From positions 134,667,571-134,731,570 of the forward strand of contig NC_134458.1 in the NCBI RefSeq assembly GCF_047948215.1: DNA of 64,000 nt. Reading direction: 5' to 3'. The notes under the pieces were generated by a model. The model made no database searches and had not been told where the DNA came from. It saw nothing but the letters and a program-made list of their open reading frames with translations. The stretch is from Lycorma delicatula. Its lineage: Eukaryota; Arthropoda; Insecta; Hemiptera; Fulgoridae. Shown piece by piece: positions 33,617 through 45,056 of the stretch. The position numbers and the translations under genes are program-made. Position 1 is the first letter of the stretch. Each line of letters opens with the position of its first letter.

Positions 33617-34615
33617 TAAGATGACACTTATCTTATTTTTTCATATCTTAACAATAGTGCTTTCGTGGCAACTCAAATCTTTAGTTGTAATTTACTTAAG
33701 TGTTTATATCAAATTACATACTTAAATGCAAATAAATATATATGTATGAAAATTTTGTGAATTAAAATTGAAATTCAAGAATTAAAAATATAAAAATTCT
33801 TTAAAAATCACAAACTAGAAGCTTTTTTAAAAATATGTAATTATAGAAATTAAAAAAAATTTTAATTAAAAACTACATATATAAAAATATGGCATCAGAT
33901 TTTATAAAAGATAAATAAAATAAATTAATAGGATAAAATGTACCAAGTATCTTGGCTAGCCAGTGTTGTCTTTTTTGGCATATATTTCTAATTATAGTAA
34001 TATTAACAAACAAAGGGTCTTCATGATTGTATATTAATTTATTTTTTATTATGTGAATTGTTTTCTTTATAGGTATGCTAGGAGGATACGTATTACTATT
34101 ATTGCTAACCATCATAGTTTTTCCTCCAGTTGTTAAGTCTATTAATTTATTTACAAATTCAAATTTAATTTATTAAATTCATTTTTATCCTAAGCATTTT
34201 ATCTCTTATTTTGGAAATAATATGACGGAACTGTTGTAAAATTAAGTCACATAGAAATACCAGGTTTGTGTATTTTTGGAAGTCCAATTAATTTTGGTGC
34301 AATTGCACTATAGTATTGGCTAGCCAACTTGGTATATTTTATCCTATTTATTTATTTTAATTTTTTTTATCAAATCTGACCGTCATATTTTTATATATGT
34401 AGTTTTTTAATAATTTACTTTTTTTTAAATTTCTATAATTAATATACTTTTAATTTGTGATTTTTAAAGAATTTAAATTTTTAAGAGTATTTTAATTTAT
34501 AAACTTTTTCATATATATTTATTTGTATTTGATTATAATTTGTAGCAACTGAAGATGTGGGTTACCATGAAAGCACTATTGTAAGATATGAAAAAATAAG
34601 GTAAGTGTCATCTTA
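33617..34615. repeat. Long inverted repeat (about 1 kb foldback)
   Basis: The left arm 33617-33963 starts taagatgacacttatcttat. Its reverse complement, at roughly 80% identity by eye, is the right arm 34316-34615 ending gtaagtgtcatctta. The inner ends share the word ttggctagcca in inverted order. The loop (33964-34315) is about 350 nt and AT-rich with no coding sign. Transcription would give a long double-stranded RNA hairpin. It may be a foldback-type non-autonomous DNA transposon; no flanking target duplication was clear. Confidence 0.85.
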
Positions 34616-36688
34616 GTTATTATATATACAATAATGATGTGTGTTTATATATATATATATATATAATGAACATTAAAATATATGAATATATATTTTGTGC
34701 AGTAAATAGTAGTGCTATTATAGTAAATACCAGTTATGAATTGTTATAAAAATATTGGTTTCTGTTATTAGAGGCAGTGAATATAATGCATTGTTTCTTA
34801 ATAAAAGGGATACATTCATTTGTTACTTTACACTACTTTCCCCCAGTTGTTTGTGTAGATGTGATGCATGTAAAGCATCTGAAACACAAGTTTCAATAAT
34901 AGTTTTCTCTGAGTAATGATGATCACAGTATAACCAGCCTCTTTAGTAAGCAGATTGAAATTGTCACTTGCACAGATGAATATCACACGAATGTCAGTTC
35001 AGGTCATTCTTCTTGGCATACTGATATAAAATTGTATGTTTGATGAAATTTACAATTTGTAAATTTCTGATTGGCATCAGGCATCAGATGATGCCAATCA
35101 GTAAAATTAAAGAAACATTAATCAATGTTAATGTTTATGACATAAATATTTATTAATGTTTTAATTTCATTTTACAATTATACAGTTGTTTAATTCCCAT
35201 CACTTTACTTAACCCAATATCTTGGGCAGCAAAAGATTGTTTTATTTTCAGTCAAAAACCACTTATGTATCATGAAATTTGAGTTCATCATTTCTTTGAA
35301 ACATTCCACAATATAGGGCTTCAATGAGTAAACCAAAGTTATGAATATCATATGATGCCTGATCCAGACTGTTGACAAACAGAACCATGTTCTGTCTTAA
35401 TTATTTTTTCTACTATTAACAGTTAAGCAACATTTGACAAGCATTATTAAATAGAATCGTGATTTTATTCTTCTCTAACATTTTTGAATTTGTGCAGGGT
35501 TATACTGGCTATTAACTGTGTTTTATTTCTTCAGAAAGTCATTGATTGTTCACTTTTCAAATTAAAATTTTGGAGATTCAATAATTGAGAAAAATTTCAT
35601 GGAATTTTAATAATGTTACTTGCATTTAATGTTACAAATACATTTCTTCTGCATTTGTACATCATGTGATAAGCTAATGATTGGAATAACTGCTGCAAGT
35701 CCTCTTTTGGTCAGTAAACAAATGTATCTGTGTAAAAGTGTCAGTGTTGAAACACAGTAATAAGTATAATTTTACACAGTATAATTTTAGAAATAAGGAG
35801 ACCAATCTGGAGAATGGGATGGAATGATTTAGTATGCACACTTTTTGGAGCAGAAAAATTACTGAACAGCTTCTGTGAATATGAGTTGTATAACCTCCAT
35901 AGCTATTTCAGAACATTCAAATAAAAACTTCTTTTAATTTTTTTCCTCACGGATAAATTCAAAGTAAGCAAAACACCCAAGTGTTATCTTTATTTGACCT
36001 TTAGAGATAAATTTCCTTACCTTTAGAGACTTCTATTCAGCACTTTGGTGTAGGATTATGGAAAAAAAATCAAGAATTTCTTTCTATTCATTCACTATTG
36101 AGTTTAGGAATTGCTACAAGTAGTTTAAAAAATGTCTCTTGCCTACTTTACAAGGCCCATGTCTGACCAGCACAAACAAGGAAAGATTCTTAGATAGTTT
36201 TTAACAATCTTCTTGAGTTAATTTTCTTAATTTGGCAATGACTTCATCATTAGTTATAGAAATTGCATGTCCAGGCTATTTTTTTCAAGCTGATTTCCTT
36301 GCTGCTCTTGAATTGTACAAACTACCTGAATATCTACAATAAGATTCAATATGTATATTCACACATTTGCTTTATCAACAGTATGGTTTCAGATGCATTT
36401 AAGTTTAAAAAAGAATTTGATATTTGCTCTCTATTACACCAGATTACTGGTTAAAGGTAGCTGTATGGATTCCATGAATTGCTGCACAGATGAATTCATG
36501 CTTTTGTCAATATTATCTGTCTTAATTATTTAATTTTCAGATTGTGTACAAGAATAAATATTATTGTAATAACTACATCCATATAAAGACCCATACTGAA
36601 GGAGATGAAGTGTAGATACCCATTGGGAGGGAAATTAAAAGCAATCATGTTCATAATGGAAGAATTCTGTATTGAGATTATTTTTACT

Positions 36689-36779
36689 GTTACTATTATG
36701 TTTGCTTGAATTGGATCTAGTTATGAAATATTTGTTACTATTATGTTCGTTTGAATTGGATCTAGTTATGAAATATTTG
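36689..36779. repeat. 45-bp tandem duplication
   Basis: The unit gttactattatgtttgcttg... at 36689-36733 is repeated at 36734-36779 with one base change (tttgc to ttcgt region). Confidence 0.9.
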
Positions 36780-38497
36780 TTTTAATTAATACATTTAATC
36801 TTTGTTTTCAGTTTTATTTGATGAAGTGCAAGTTCTTCTAGTTGCATTAAAGATATTTGTTACATGAATGATATTTCAAAAAATTATTTTAACATGTTGA
36901 CTGACCATTATTGGACTATTGTTTAAGTAAACCAAAAATGAATTTCATTTTAATATTTATTTTTAAGACTTATATTGAAGGCCATGGCCTCGGAGGGCAA
37001 CAAGGTTCATTTAGCCCATTTTTATTAATGTTCATTCTTACGAATAGTAAAAAAAGAAACATATAAAATTCTGGTAATTCTATCATGTAGTAATTTTTAT
37101 TTTTATTTATATGCTGTTTGAAAAAAAGTATTGTTTATTATTATTATTTATTATTTATGGAAATCATTGACTTCATTTAGTTACAATACAAAATTACACT
37201 ATGTATTTTTTTTTTAACTTTTAACATCAAATAAAAAAATTATAATTTTTCATTAGGCAGATTGTTTAACTTATGTTACATGAACTGGATCAAAGAATTT
37301 ATGTAGAAAGTGTTATGTTTCAGAAAGTGTTTTTTCTTTGTTTTTGGACTATTCTTTAACTATAATTTTTTTTTCTTTATATAATTTCACTCTATATATA
37401 ATATGCTATAATACTCTTTATATAATAATTTATATAATAAATTTTTCTTTATTTTTTTTCTTTATATAATTTCACTCTTTATATAATATGCTTTTTTACA
37501 GCGATATAATATAAATTTGCTTATTTTGAAAGAAAATTGTATCTTACATTTCTATTTAGATAAATTTTCCACTGTTTAAATTAAGATTCTTTTAATAATC
37601 TTAAAATAGTTATATGTTCTATAAGAAAAATATGCCTTTACACATATATTGTTTATCACATAATAAAAATCTTCCCTATATTTGTTACTACTTATAATCT
37701 GGTAGATCAGTTTAACATTCTAGTCTTCCATCTGAAAGGTCACAGTTCTTGAATGGACGTGGAAATTCATTTGCTACAAAATTTCTCTCATAATTCCCAT
37801 TCCCTAGTTTAAGGCGTATGTGATCAATAAATCATTTACAAAAAAGTAATTGAAGAACCAACTAAGGTATCATGTTCAACATTAGTAAAATCTAAAATTA
37901 TTGAAAAGATTTTCAAGTTACCTTTCAGTGTTTTCTCATGCCCCTTAACATGGTTGAGATATTGTCATTGTTTTTGAAACAAATTATAATATTCTATCCT
38001 GGTATAAAGTTTTTAGAAAACCATCATTTACTAGCTTAATGATTAATGTTTTGGTGATCCCTGCACTGACTACTGATATTAAGAGTTGTGGATTCTTGAT
38101 AATTTATATCTGTACTTATCTAATTTTTAAGATTGTGCCTGATTATTTGTGAATATTGTTTTAGGCCTCTCTAGGCTACCTAAAAGATGTCTTCCAAACT
38201 TAGGGATAAAAATACTATATAGTTGTCTTCCTTTACTTGTTTACATTATGTATTTTTTTAACTGTATTGCTTAACTAGCATTAGCTACTATATCAAATTC
38301 AGTGTTATTACTGCCTGGTGTGCTCTCCATTCACCAATTTATTGGCTTTGGGTGAATTTTAGTTTCAACATTAAACTTTTTTTAACATTAAAAAAGGTAA
38401 TTATTATTAATACAGTAAAATATAACGCTGATGGAGAGATTGACATAAAATTTTCAATGCACATTAGTTTGTCATAGTAGTTAAATTTATCTCTGTG

Positions 38498-38645
38498 GTG
38501 AAAGTGTTAGTGTCTTGGCCTTTTATTTAGAGGTTGTGGGTTTAATAACCAGTACGGCATGGCATTTTTCATACGCTATAAATTTCCATTTTCACGTTCC
38601 CAAATACAAGCTTCTGTGGTGAATCAATTCATCAGTAAAAATAAA
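38498..38645 (+). repeat. Possible tRNA-derived SINE, family 2
   Basis: A box-A-like tggtgaaagtgttagtg is followed by gtgggtttaataacc, a degenerate box B. The body contains gctataaatttccat, also found at about 42219-42235 after a similar head, and the 3' end runs into (aaat)n. The shared head and body suggest one SINE family, different from the SINEs at 10.0 and 62.8 kb. Confidence 0.45.
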
Positions 38646-39394
38646 TAAATAAATATATATATAATGTTTGTATATTTATTTTAAATACTACTCATAAATA
38701 TTCATAAATGAATAATAATAAGCCTTTAAACATATTATGTTTAAAAATTAGCAACCTAATATTTTGTTTGTTACATCTACAATCACTTATACTTATGAAG
38801 AAAAAAAAAAGATATACATTATTTCTATAATAATGTAAGTAAAATATATAGAAATTCCAGTCAATGCTTGGTTTAATGGACTAATTGGGGGATGCTTATG
38901 TCACGTTGTGAAAGTTCATTAAATCAGAAATTATGTTTAATCAAGCTTAAGAAAGTGTTTGATCAGAAAATAGTATTTTACAACTTTTAACATACAGTAT
39001 AGTACTACAGCTACTTAAAAAAAAAACCACTTAGTAGGACATACTTGGTCTGTATTTTAGTACGATGTAAACCCATATCAAAAGTGTAGGGCGACGGAAC
39101 TGGCAGTAATCAAAACAACTATACAGGTTGTTTTAATCATGTAAACATACATACACAACCAAATCTCATTAATAATACTATAATTGTCATTAATACACAA
39201 AAATTATAACTTTCAAATTATACTATAAAAAATTTAGGGAAAAACTGAAAACAAAAAGTAAACAAAAACTGACGTGATGACTGATCTCTACTAAAAGTTA
39301 ATTTTTAATTGTGTACTGGAATGTTTGTTTATAATTACCTAAAATTTTCATACTGTCATTTAAAACTTTGTACTTCTGATGTGTCAGTAAACTT

Positions 39395-39597
39395 TCAAAA
39401 TTTCAAGAGGCTGTGGATATAATAATTTAAAAGTTTAGGTTTGTGTATTGGTTTACTCTTACACGAATCATAATCCGCTGTATTCTTGGAATTGACTTCA
39501 ACTGTCTCATCATTCAGAATCTGGAACCCAGGATCACTTTCTATTTCTTCCAGCCTTTCCTGCACATTGTTCTCAGTTATTGCAGTTGCTCTTTTTT
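39395..39597 (-). CDS. Candidate terminal coding exon, gene unrecognised
   Basis: On the - strand a good acceptor (aaaatttttcag) precedes 39597. One frame is open from the exon's third base for 66 codons to TGA at 39395-39397. It reads KRATAITENNVQERLEEIES, then DPGFQILNDETVEVNSKN, and ends IHSLLKF. The first part is acidic and helical and less AT-driven than its surroundings; GC-richer codons such as caggaaaggctggaagaa stand out from the flanks. I found no partner exon upstream on this strand between 39.6 and 44.9 kb. It could instead be a pseudogene fragment. Confidence 0.35.
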
Positions 39598-40671
39598 CTG
39601 AAAAATTTTATGAAGGTTTTTAAATTTGAAAATAGATTTATTAATAACTATTGACCTCTGACTCTAAAAAAAATTAATATTAAGTAATATTCAATAACAA
39701 TACTTTTATTATTGAAAAAAAGTTTATGCACTTTTCATTTTAATTCAAAAATGTTTATAATTGGAGGTTAATTAATAATAAATCAATATATTTAAATTTA
39801 AAAAAACAAGTTTAAAAAATATGTATATGAAGTCAGATTTGAACCGATGTTTACATGGTTAATCGACATATTCTCACTTAACCACGTATCTACTTGAGTG
39901 ACATATCTACATGTGTGTAAGTAATTTAATAGGCATATAAGGAAATCATGAGGTGTCCACATCAGATTTTCACTGATTTGTGATAATTTATTCCTTTTAA
40001 ACACATTTATTCCTTGTATATAACAACATTACTTTAAGCTTAGTTTAGTTTGTTTTTAAGTTACGTTTTTCCATGCTTTTTAAATAGTATATCTATCAGA
40101 TATTAGTATTGTTTATAACAATTAGTACTGTTTATATTTTTGTTATAGTTTATATGTACCAGAAGTATTGTTTACTTTTTATATTAGTTTTATTTTTTTT
40201 TTTTTTTTATATAACTTTTTTGGTAAAATATTTTGATTACATTTCTGTTATTTTAATCTTGATACAAGCTAGTCTGATCATGTAACAGTTGATATTACCT
40301 TTTGAATATTAAACTGAATAGTTTCACAATTAAAAGTTCTTTCATATGTGTGATAGAATTATTAAGAATTAAGTTTTTACCTGATCATTTGACAGAATAA
40401 TTAAAATGTGCCATGTATCTTTTTACTTTTTAAAAGTATTTCAAAGTATTTTAAAGTATTTCAACACTTGAAATACTGTTTTGAAAATTTTCATTTTCAA
40501 AAAAGATTGAAGGTGGTATAGCTACTGCAGTAGATTAGAACAATGAACTATTGCATTTCTATGTTTATTTTGCAGGAAAATCTGTTTTAAAACAAATACA
40601 ACTAATTTGAGATTGTTCAAATGACCTTCCACCTTAAATCCAGGCCACACTTTAAAGAACAGCATTTCACA

Positions 40672-40860
40672 TTATTTATAAATATTGCAATTATTATTAA
40701 ATAATAATAATTATAATAATATAATAATTATTATTATTTATAAATATTGCAATTATTATTAAATAATAATAATTATAATAATATAATAATTATTATATTA
40801 TAATAATTATAATTACTTATAATAATAATTATATTGATATTATTTATAAATATTGCATAT
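40672..40860. repeat. 62-bp AT-only tandem repeat with palindromic core
   Basis: A unit starting ttatttataaatattgcaat repeats with a 62-nt period (40672 and 40734), and a partial third copy ends near 40858. Within each unit aataataattat and its complement form hairpins. Confidence 0.85.
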
Positions 40861-41917
40861 TAATGGTTGTACATTTTACAAAATAATAGTACACCGCTGA
40901 ACTATTAACGAAATTAAACTATTCAAATCTTGATAAACAAAACATTACTGCAATGATGAAACAACTCAGTAAAAATATGAAACTGTTTTACTCTTCTCAC
41001 ACTTTAGCCTTGTTTAAGTGATCTTCCACAAAGTTTCTTTTATTTTAAATATCTGTAATGATTTTAGATGCTACACCTAATTTTCTCTGATAAATTAATT
41101 TTTTTGTGTACTGATTAAGTTAGTTTTTATTACATTCTTGTTTTATTTATTCACACTCTTAGTGATGTATCCCACCGCTTTTATAAGGGGCATATCCAAT
41201 GCAAAATAGTTTTCTCATAAGCTGAGAAGATTGATTCTGATGTTGAAAGTTATAATTTATGAATATAATGAAAATAATTGCTGTTAATTTTTGTTATTCT
41301 CTTACTTAAAACCTGTTCTCATTGCTTGACAAAATTGAAGTTCTAATCAGATTTAAAGACAGTAATTCAACTTTAGTAATTGTAGAAAGATCTTTTTATC
41401 ATTTAATGTTAACAGTATTTTTTCCATTAAAGAAAAATAACATTTATTTTGTAATATTTTATTTTTAAATTGAATAAATTACACCAATACAACATAATTA
41501 TGTCTTGACTCATTTATTATGAATGTATATGCAAATTCTGCTGTCCAGTACTGGAATTTTATAATTTTATTAACAGTGGTGTCAATATGTCATTGGAATT
41601 TTCAATTAAAATATATATATATATAAATTTGCTGCTCAATAATTTACAGTATAATTTGTTATGCATACTTAATATTGAAACATTTATAAAAAGCATTAAA
41701 AAAAAATTGTTTCCATAAACTTTATAGAACATTTTCAACATATTTATATTTTGTGCATTCATGATAAATAGTGCTTATTAATTATTGTTAATTCTATTGT
41801 AATTTACAATAAACTTTTGTGTAATTGAATGCAGATCACCTAGGTTACAGATAAACCATGCTGCCTTAAAAAATGTTTAATGTAATTGTTAAGTAGTAAC
41901 TTTGCTGAGTTCAATGT

Positions 41918-41990
41918 TGGAGTAGTAGTAGCAGTTAGTGTCTGTCTTTCAGCTGTAAGATTTTGGATTCAAATCTCAAGTCAGGCTGGT
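41918..41990 (+). repeat. Possible tRNA-derived SINE head
   Basis: The text agtagcagttagtgtctgtc is box-A-like, and ttggattcaaatctc, about 35 nt later, is box-B-like. The body is not clearly shared with other copies. Confidence 0.3.
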
Positions 41991-42139
41991 TTATAATGAT
42001 TTTGAAAATATATGTCATTATGACATGAAGGATATGTTAACACCAGTAGCAGTTATAATAATTTGGTTTCTGTTTTATAAAACCAGTAAATTGAAATAAA
42101 TTTTATTATCAGGTGCAATTTTTTATAGTTTTATTTTCA

Positions 42140-42265
42140 CTGGCCACCGCAATGTGATGGTCACATTGGCCTACTCTTCACCCAGTAGGTCATGGGATTG
42201 AATCCTGATCAATTTTTTCTTTGCTATAAAATTTCCATCCGCAAGCTAAATGATTGCATAGTAAA
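42140..42265 (+). repeat. Possible tRNA-derived SINE, family 2, second copy
   Basis: A tRNA-like head (ccgcaatgtgatggtcac ... gggattgaatcctg) is followed by the body word gctataaaatttccat, matching the copy at 38.57 kb with one inserted base. The ends are not defined. Confidence 0.4.
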
Positions 42266-43499
42266 TTAATTGTATGTTACATTTAAAAAAGGTCCTGCTT
42301 TTATTTTTAAATTTGTAATTATTCTGCAAATTATTTTATTAACTTAGGAATCCAGCCAACTAGTACCTAACATGTGAAAACATGCTTTGCATAACTGAAT
42401 ACATACGTATTGGCATGTTATAATACATAAAGACAATATAGGTTTTATCATTGTTGATCTAGTGTCTCAACAATAATTACTGAGGATGATAAATTTTTTT
42501 AGTGCATGAATAATCCCATGATTGGGACTAGTGCAATAACTTCTAAATAAATAAACAAATATAATCATAACCTTTCAAAAAATACTCAGTGATGTTAACT
42601 TTGAAAAGCATGTGTTGCCAAATTTGATTAATATTACTGAAGTTATGTGATCCTGATGGCATCTATCAGGATAATACAAAGAAACATTTTAATATTATTT
42701 TTTTTGAATTTAGAGAGTAAGTAAATAATAAATTACAAAAATAACTTTATCTTTAACTTTAGAGTTAAATTTAGGCTGAGTTCTAAAATAAAATAAAATT
42801 AATTTGTTGATTGATGTCTGAAAATATACTTCTTTGAGGAACCAGTACTCCCATCCTCCCATCCTTTTCCACAAAATGAATCTTTTCTGAGGAAATTATT
42901 CTGAATTACTAAAACATTTTTCAGGAACTATTGTAAATATTCTCTTTCTGTTGTTTTATTTTTTACATGTGTTAGTTGTGGTTTTGAAAATTATTTTGTA
43001 AAATTATTTAGCCAGGTGTGAGGGGAAGGAGGATAAATTCATATCATTGCACACCAGTTTGAAATTAGTTACTAGATTAATTTGTATGTATATAATTTTA
43101 TGCATTAATGATTAATGAAGTAATATTAATTTTTACTAATTATTAGTATTAAGTATTTGTATAGAAAATTAGATATATCACTTTATCAATTTATAAAGAG
43201 GAAGAAAATAAGATTTATTTGTAATTATAACATAAAATTCTGTAATGTTATTTCAACATTTAGTTCAATTAGAAATATATTTGTAAACATGCTTATAAAA
43301 TAATCAATGTAAGTAATAAGAAATGAAGTATGTAAGAAATAAGTGTTATAGAACTATGTGTTATAGTTTGAAGAAGTGCTATTAATTATTTTCATTAAAA
43401 TTTTTTGACAGTTTTAAAATAGTTGCTTTAATTTTATATTTTTATATGTTGTTCAATAAATACACAAATGTACATAATATATTCTTTGTGTTTATATCT

Positions 43500-44420
43500 T
43501 TGCCCCTATCAGAAAAGTGACATGTGAAAAAAAATTTCTGTTGAAGCAAAATAACCCTTAGGGATTGTTTGCTGTTACAAGTTTTGAAATCCTACCTTTA
43601 CAAGATACCAGTCATGGCAAGAACTGAAAGCCGTGATACTAGAATATTTCTAGAAAACTTTTCATGATTGATAAAATTTATTTTATCAATGGGATAATTT
43701 ATTTTATCTGGGATTTTCTATGAACAGTATCTGCAATTCTGTTTATCAATACACCAGTGCAGATGAACATGGACCTCATCTGAAACCATTAAATTGATTG
43801 TTATTCTACATTAATCATTTCTAAGAATCTTTTTTCAAAACTCCATTCCTTAATGTTAAATTTTGGGGTAGTCTTGAAGCATTTAAATTTTAAATATATA
43901 AATTTACATATCCATGTTTAACATCCAGTAGTCCTGACATGAGAACATTGAGAAATCTGCTATAGAGCCACTCACTCTCTCCACATTTTCTGAGGTGCAA
44001 ACTATTCACACATGGCCAGAAGTCTTCAGTAATGCTGACACAGTCAATCTCAGCATTACTGAAGACACTTTCCTATCCAATTTAATCATATGGTGTGTTG
44101 GGACTCTTTCAATGTTAAAATAGCACCTAAAGTTATGTTGTATTGCAGTAGCTGAATCTTATTTTTAAGAAAACTCAACAGCAAATGCTCCATGGATTGC
44201 TGACACTGCAGTATCTACTACCATTATGTTTTTGGCACTAAATTTAAATTGTCTGATAGATTCTGCTGTTGTACTATTTATTATTTTATTCTTCTCGTAG
44301 CAACTAATTTTGTTGCATGGCTTTCTCATTTCCCATTTCTATCTGGCCACACCTATGAAGAAGGTGATTGGTGATTGTAGCAATGTGTAAGGAGACCCGC
44401 AAAAAAAAATAATTTTTGAA
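43500..44420 (-). pseudogene. Decayed Tc1/mariner-type transposase (DUF4817-like), N-terminal half
   Basis: Heavily broken - strand frames can be aligned by eye to the same family as the element at 51.7 kb. In order they give an AFAVESFLKNK-like helix (about 44190), a stretch equivalent to the 'RHFN' region, TSENVERVSGSIADFS (about 43930-43990; the family's RT.EN...AV..SP block), and MRSMFICTGVLINRIADT (about 43730-43800; equivalent to SDEAHFHLSG.VNKQN.RYW). No open frame survives, and the C-terminal catalytic part is not visible. The match is to the family as I know it and is approximate. Confidence 0.5.
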
Positions 44421-44705
44421 TATAAGCTTATTTGATAACTTGTACTTGACTACATTTCTTAATTTCTGTTGTGCAAATTCAAAATTCTATGAAAAAGAAG
44501 TTAGAGAACTTGTTTCATCACAGAAAATTTATTGGGATTATATTTTTCAAGCATAATTGTTATACACAAAATTTTGCTGCCATATTCTTCTCCTTGTAAT
44601 ATGCTTCATTGTAATATGGAAACAGAAATATACTGGACCAGGTTTTAGGTTTGGAATAAAACAATTCTCGAATAACAAAAACACAGTTAAAAAGCACATT
44701 AAATA

Positions 44706-44807
44706 TGTCATATGATCACATATGATCATAGACACATGTCTATGATCATAGACACATGTCTATGATCATGTGTCTATGATCATAGACACATTTTGTCTAT
44801 GATCATG
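44706..44807. repeat. Palindromic short tandem repeat (unit about 18 bp)
   Basis: Words tatgatcata and gacacatgtc alternate about five times. Each word is itself a palindrome or near-palindrome, so the block can fold into several hairpins in either strand. It sits next to the left end of the 501-bp duplication that carries the C15orf40-like last exons. Confidence 0.9.
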
Positions 44808-44951
44808 AACTAAAAATTGCTTATTTTTAATGTGCAACAGCATACAGATAGGTGAAAAAATTTATATTATTAGCAGTAGTTTCCAATAATTTTAATAAAA
44901 TACAAGTACAATAAAAAAGTACAAATACAAGAAAAATAAAATAAGTAGTAA

Positions 44952-45056
44952 TTAACTCTTTGATTTAGATATTTCACTTTTTATTTTATCTTTAACTTGC
45001 TGCAAAGAAATTTTTCCACCCGATACACTTACAGTTTTTTCTCTACATTTCATACC
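44952..45056 (-). CDS. Exon 4 (distal, intact) of the C15orf40-like gene
   Basis: Acceptor tttttttcag before 45056. It codes GMKCREKTVSVSGGK, ISLQQVKDKIK and SEISKSKS, then TAA at 44952-44954. It matches the C-terminal KSREKVV..L.. region of the family, so it is the version that gives a normal-length protein. Confidence 0.85.
   Translation of the reverse strand, partial: GMKCREKTVSVSGGKISLQQVKDKIKSEISKSKS

Larger units (their letters stand above)
34616..39394. other. AT-rich intergenic region
   Basis: No gene is supported. A (TA)n run lies at 34646-34664, a short hairpin at 35068-35102 (ctgattggcatca with its complement), a 45-bp tandem duplication at 36689-36779 and a SINE-like head at 38498-38640. 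The stretch 34850-36500 has less AT-biased text that could be a decayed transposon on the - strand, but no motif was clear enough to name it. Confidence 0.45.
39598..43480. other. AT-rich intergenic region with SINE-like heads and AT repeats
   Basis: No gene is supported. It holds an AT-rich tandem/palindromic block at 40672-40860 and tRNA-like SINE heads at about 41918-41990 and 42140-42265. The rest shows nothing I can name. Confidence 0.5.

Noticed and set aside
34850..36500. Possible decayed - strand transposase (less AT-biased text)
   Set aside because: No continuous motif could be read in any frame, so I left it unnamed.
44706..44807. CRISPR-like array of short repeats
   Set aside because: Units are contiguous and self-complementary with no unique spacers, and the window is eukaryotic.
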